Below, piece by piece: positions 6,686 to 7,830 of a stretch of 7,830 nt of DNA. The position numbers and the translations under genes were made by a program. The stretch spans positions 1-7,830 of the forward strand of contig CAYTFZ010000111.1 of the NCBI GenBank assembly GCA_964437215.1, read 5' to 3'. Source of the DNA: JAAYAN01 sp964437215. Its GTDB lineage: Bacteria > Bacteroidota > Ignavibacteria > Ignavibacteriales > Melioribacteraceae. The notes beneath the pieces were generated by a model. The model was given only the letters and a program-made list of their open reading frames with translations. It did not search any database and was not told the origin of the DNA. Each line of letters starts with the position of its first letter. The first letter of the stretch is position 1.

Positions 6686-7669
6686 TTACGGAACTTCAAC
6701 TCTGTTAAGAATTTGTTCTATTATATTTTCCGAAGTTATTTCTTCGGCTTCGGCTTCGTATGTAACGGCAATTCTGTGTCTTAAAACATCCGGGCAAATC
6801 GAGCGTACATCTTCGGGAATAACATATCCTCGGCGTTTAATAAAAGCGTTTGCTTTTGCGCCCAATGCCAGATTTATTGTTGCGCGCGGAGAGGCTCCGT
6901 AACTGATAAGGCCTTCAAGATTATTTAATCCGCAAGCTCTGGGTTCGCGCGTGGCAAAAACAATATCGATAATATATTTTTCTATTTTTTCATCAACATA
7001 AATTTCGTTTACAAGTTTACGCGCTTTTAAAATATCAGCCGGGGAAATAACCTTTTTAATTTCTCTGGCGGAACCCTCAACGTTCTGCTTCATAATCTTT
7101 AATTCTTCGGCTTTAGAAGGGTAAGTAATTTTAATTTTAAGCATAAAACGGTCAACCTGAGCTTCGGGCAAAGGATATGTTCCTTCCTGCTCAATCGGGT
7201 TTTGAGTTGCAAGCACAAGAAAAGGATCATCCAATTTAAATGTTTCTTCACCAATGGTAACCTGTCTTTCCTGCATCGCTTCCAATAAAGCACTCTGTAC
7301 TTTTGCAGGAGCACGGTTAATTTCGTCGGCAAGTATAAAGTTGGAAAAAACAGGTCCTTTTTTTATTGAAAACTTTCCGTCTTTTTGATTATAAATCATT
7401 GTACCTATAATATCAGCAGGCAATAAATCTGGTGTAAACTGAATCCTCTGAAATTTGGCATCCATCGAAGAAGCAAGCGATTTTATGGCAAGGGTTTTTG
7501 CTAATCCTGGAACACCTTCAAGCAGAATATGTCCGTTCGACAGCAAACCTATTACAAGTTTTTCAACCATCTCTTTCTGCCCGACAATAACTTTTCCTAT
7601 CTCGGAAAAAAGAGTATCTACAAATTCGCTCTCTTTTTTAATCTTTTCATTTAATTGAGTAATTTCCAA
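6686..7669 (-). CDS. moxR: MoxR-family AAA+ ATPase
   Basis: 327 residues, typical for MoxR. Walker A is GVPGLAKT at 52-59, Walker B is FILADEINRAP at 111-121 (Asp115, Glu116), and sensor 1 lies in LATQNPIEQEGTYPLPEAQ at 153-171 (Asn157), followed by VDRF with the likely arginine finger Arg174. Sensor 2 is in GASPRATINL at 258-267 (Arg262), followed by the helical lid. All ATPase motifs are intact and there is no membrane segment, so it is a cytosolic, probably hexameric ATPase. The start is TTG at 7669-7667: no in-frame ATG occurs before codon 34, which would remove the start of the ATPase fold, and a strong AGGAG sits 8 bases upstream. It is the first gene of the cluster. MoxR enzymes paired with vWA proteins are regarded as chaperones for complex assembly or metal-cofactor insertion; the substrate here is unknown. 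Confidence 0.96.
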   Translation of the reverse strand: MEITQLNEKIKKESEFVDTLFSEIGKVIVGQKEMVEKLVIGLLSNGHILLEGVPGLAKTLAIKSLASSMDAKFQRIQFTPDLLPADIIGTMIYNQKDGKFSIKKGPVFSNFILADEINRAPAKVQSALLEAMQERQVTIGEETFKLDDPFLVLATQNPIEQEGTYPLPEAQVDRFMLKIKITYPSKAEELKIMKQNVEGSAREIKKVISPADILKARKLVNEIYVDEKIEKYIIDIVFATREPRACGLNNLEGLISYGASPRATINLALGAKANAFIKRRGYVIPEDVRSICPDVLRHRIAVTYEAEAEEITSENIIEQILNRVEVP

Positions 7670-7830
7670 TTTTTCAACTCCTGCGTTTTATTCAAAAAAT
7701 CAGTGCTTTTACAAAAATCGTTTTTACTAAGTTTCAGATTTTTTACAAATTTTCATTTTTTTCAAGCATTAAATATATAAAAAGTTCTTTATAAACAGTT
7801 AATGAATAATGAATGGTTATAAGTTTTTAG
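7670..7830 (-). promoter_or_regulatory. AT-rich leader upstream of moxR (no defined promoter)
   Basis: 161 bases with no supportable gene on either strand. The operon promoter is expected here. TATA-type hexamers occur on the minus strand (TATAAA near 7790 and TATATT near 7775), but neither has a convincing -35 partner, and I see no good Bacteroidota-type TAnnTTTG/TTTG pair at normal spacing. The leader holds a 9-base direct repeat (TTTGTAAAA at 7749-7741 and 7715-7707) and a 7-base tandem duplication at 7801-7814. There is no terminator-like hairpin. Confidence 0.4.
7678..7682 (-). promoter_or_regulatory. Shine-Dalgarno motif deciding the TTG start of moxR
   Basis: AGGAG on the minus strand, 8 bases before the TTG at 7669-7667. 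It is the strongest ribosome site in the window. Another TTG overlaps it (GAGTTGAAA) but is out of frame and too close to be used. Confidence 0.75.

Noticed and set aside
7712..7749. Bacteroidota-type promoter built from TTTG (7749-7746) and GATTTTTG (7719-7712)
   Set aside because: The spacer is 26 bases, longer than usual, and the downstream element lacks the leading T of TAnnTTTG.
7745..7771. Short leader peptide on the minus strand starting at an ATG (MLEKNENL, then stop)
   Set aside because: Eight codons, no ribosome site, and such short frames are expected by chance in AT-rich DNA; there is no attenuator hairpin.
7809..7830. Possible start of a divergent plus-strand gene (ATG at 7809, open to the edge)
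   Set aside because: Only seven codons are visible, with no ribosome site upstream; it cannot be supported.
1..7830. A novel defence or mobile system
   Set aside because: All genes belong to the Bat/MoxR-vWA locus type; there are no nucleases, transposases, integrases, toxins, terminal repeats or CRISPR-like repeats.

Overview
The window is a single, tightly packed, AT-rich operon read entirely on the minus strand, so transcription runs from high to low coordinates. The gene order is that of the Bat (Bacteroides aerotolerance) locus: a MoxR-family AAA+ ATPase, a DUF58/vWA protein, a membrane-anchored BatD-like protein, BatA, BatB, BatC, BatD and the first 81 codons of BatE, which leaves the window at its left edge. 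This order and the protein signatures point to the Bacteroidota/Ignavibacteriota/Chlorobiota group. Clear Shine-Dalgarno motifs before moxR, the DUF58 gene and batA, plus a TTG start on moxR, favour a member that uses SD sequences (Ignavibacteria-like) over an SD-poor Bacteroidia. That placement is inference.

Layout: 7670-7830 is a non-coding, AT-rich leader. 6686-7669 is moxR and 5805-6674 the DUF58 protein; both products are cytosolic. 4858-5811 encodes a protein with a signal peptide, an extracytoplasmic beta-rich region, one membrane segment and a cytosolic helical tail. 3870-4868 (batA) and 2834-3868 (batB) encode membrane-anchored vWA proteins with intact metal-site (MIDAS) motifs. 2077-2832 (batC) encodes an exported TPR protein with a long Lys/Asp/Gln/Asn-rich linker. 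240-2069 (batD) encodes a large exported beta-domain protein with one membrane segment and a cytosolic tail. 1-243 is the start of batE, another exported TPR protein. Every junction is either an overlap (4, 7 or 11 bases) or a gap of at most 11 bases, so the genes are almost certainly co-transcribed and several are probably translationally coupled.

How the parts may work together: MoxR ATPases paired with vWA proteins are generally viewed as chaperone-like or complex-remodelling machines. Topology read from the sequences puts MoxR and DUF58 in the cytosol, and the vWA domains of BatA/BatB, the TPRs of BatC/BatE and the beta domains of the two BatD-type proteins on the other side of the membrane. 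The cytosolic tails of the two BatD-type proteins resemble each other and are plausible links to the ATPase. The locus type is known but its biochemical function is not settled. I see no mobile element, CRISPR array, RNA gene or clear terminator. The least described elements are the paralogous tail module, the unnamed third gene and the BatC linker.
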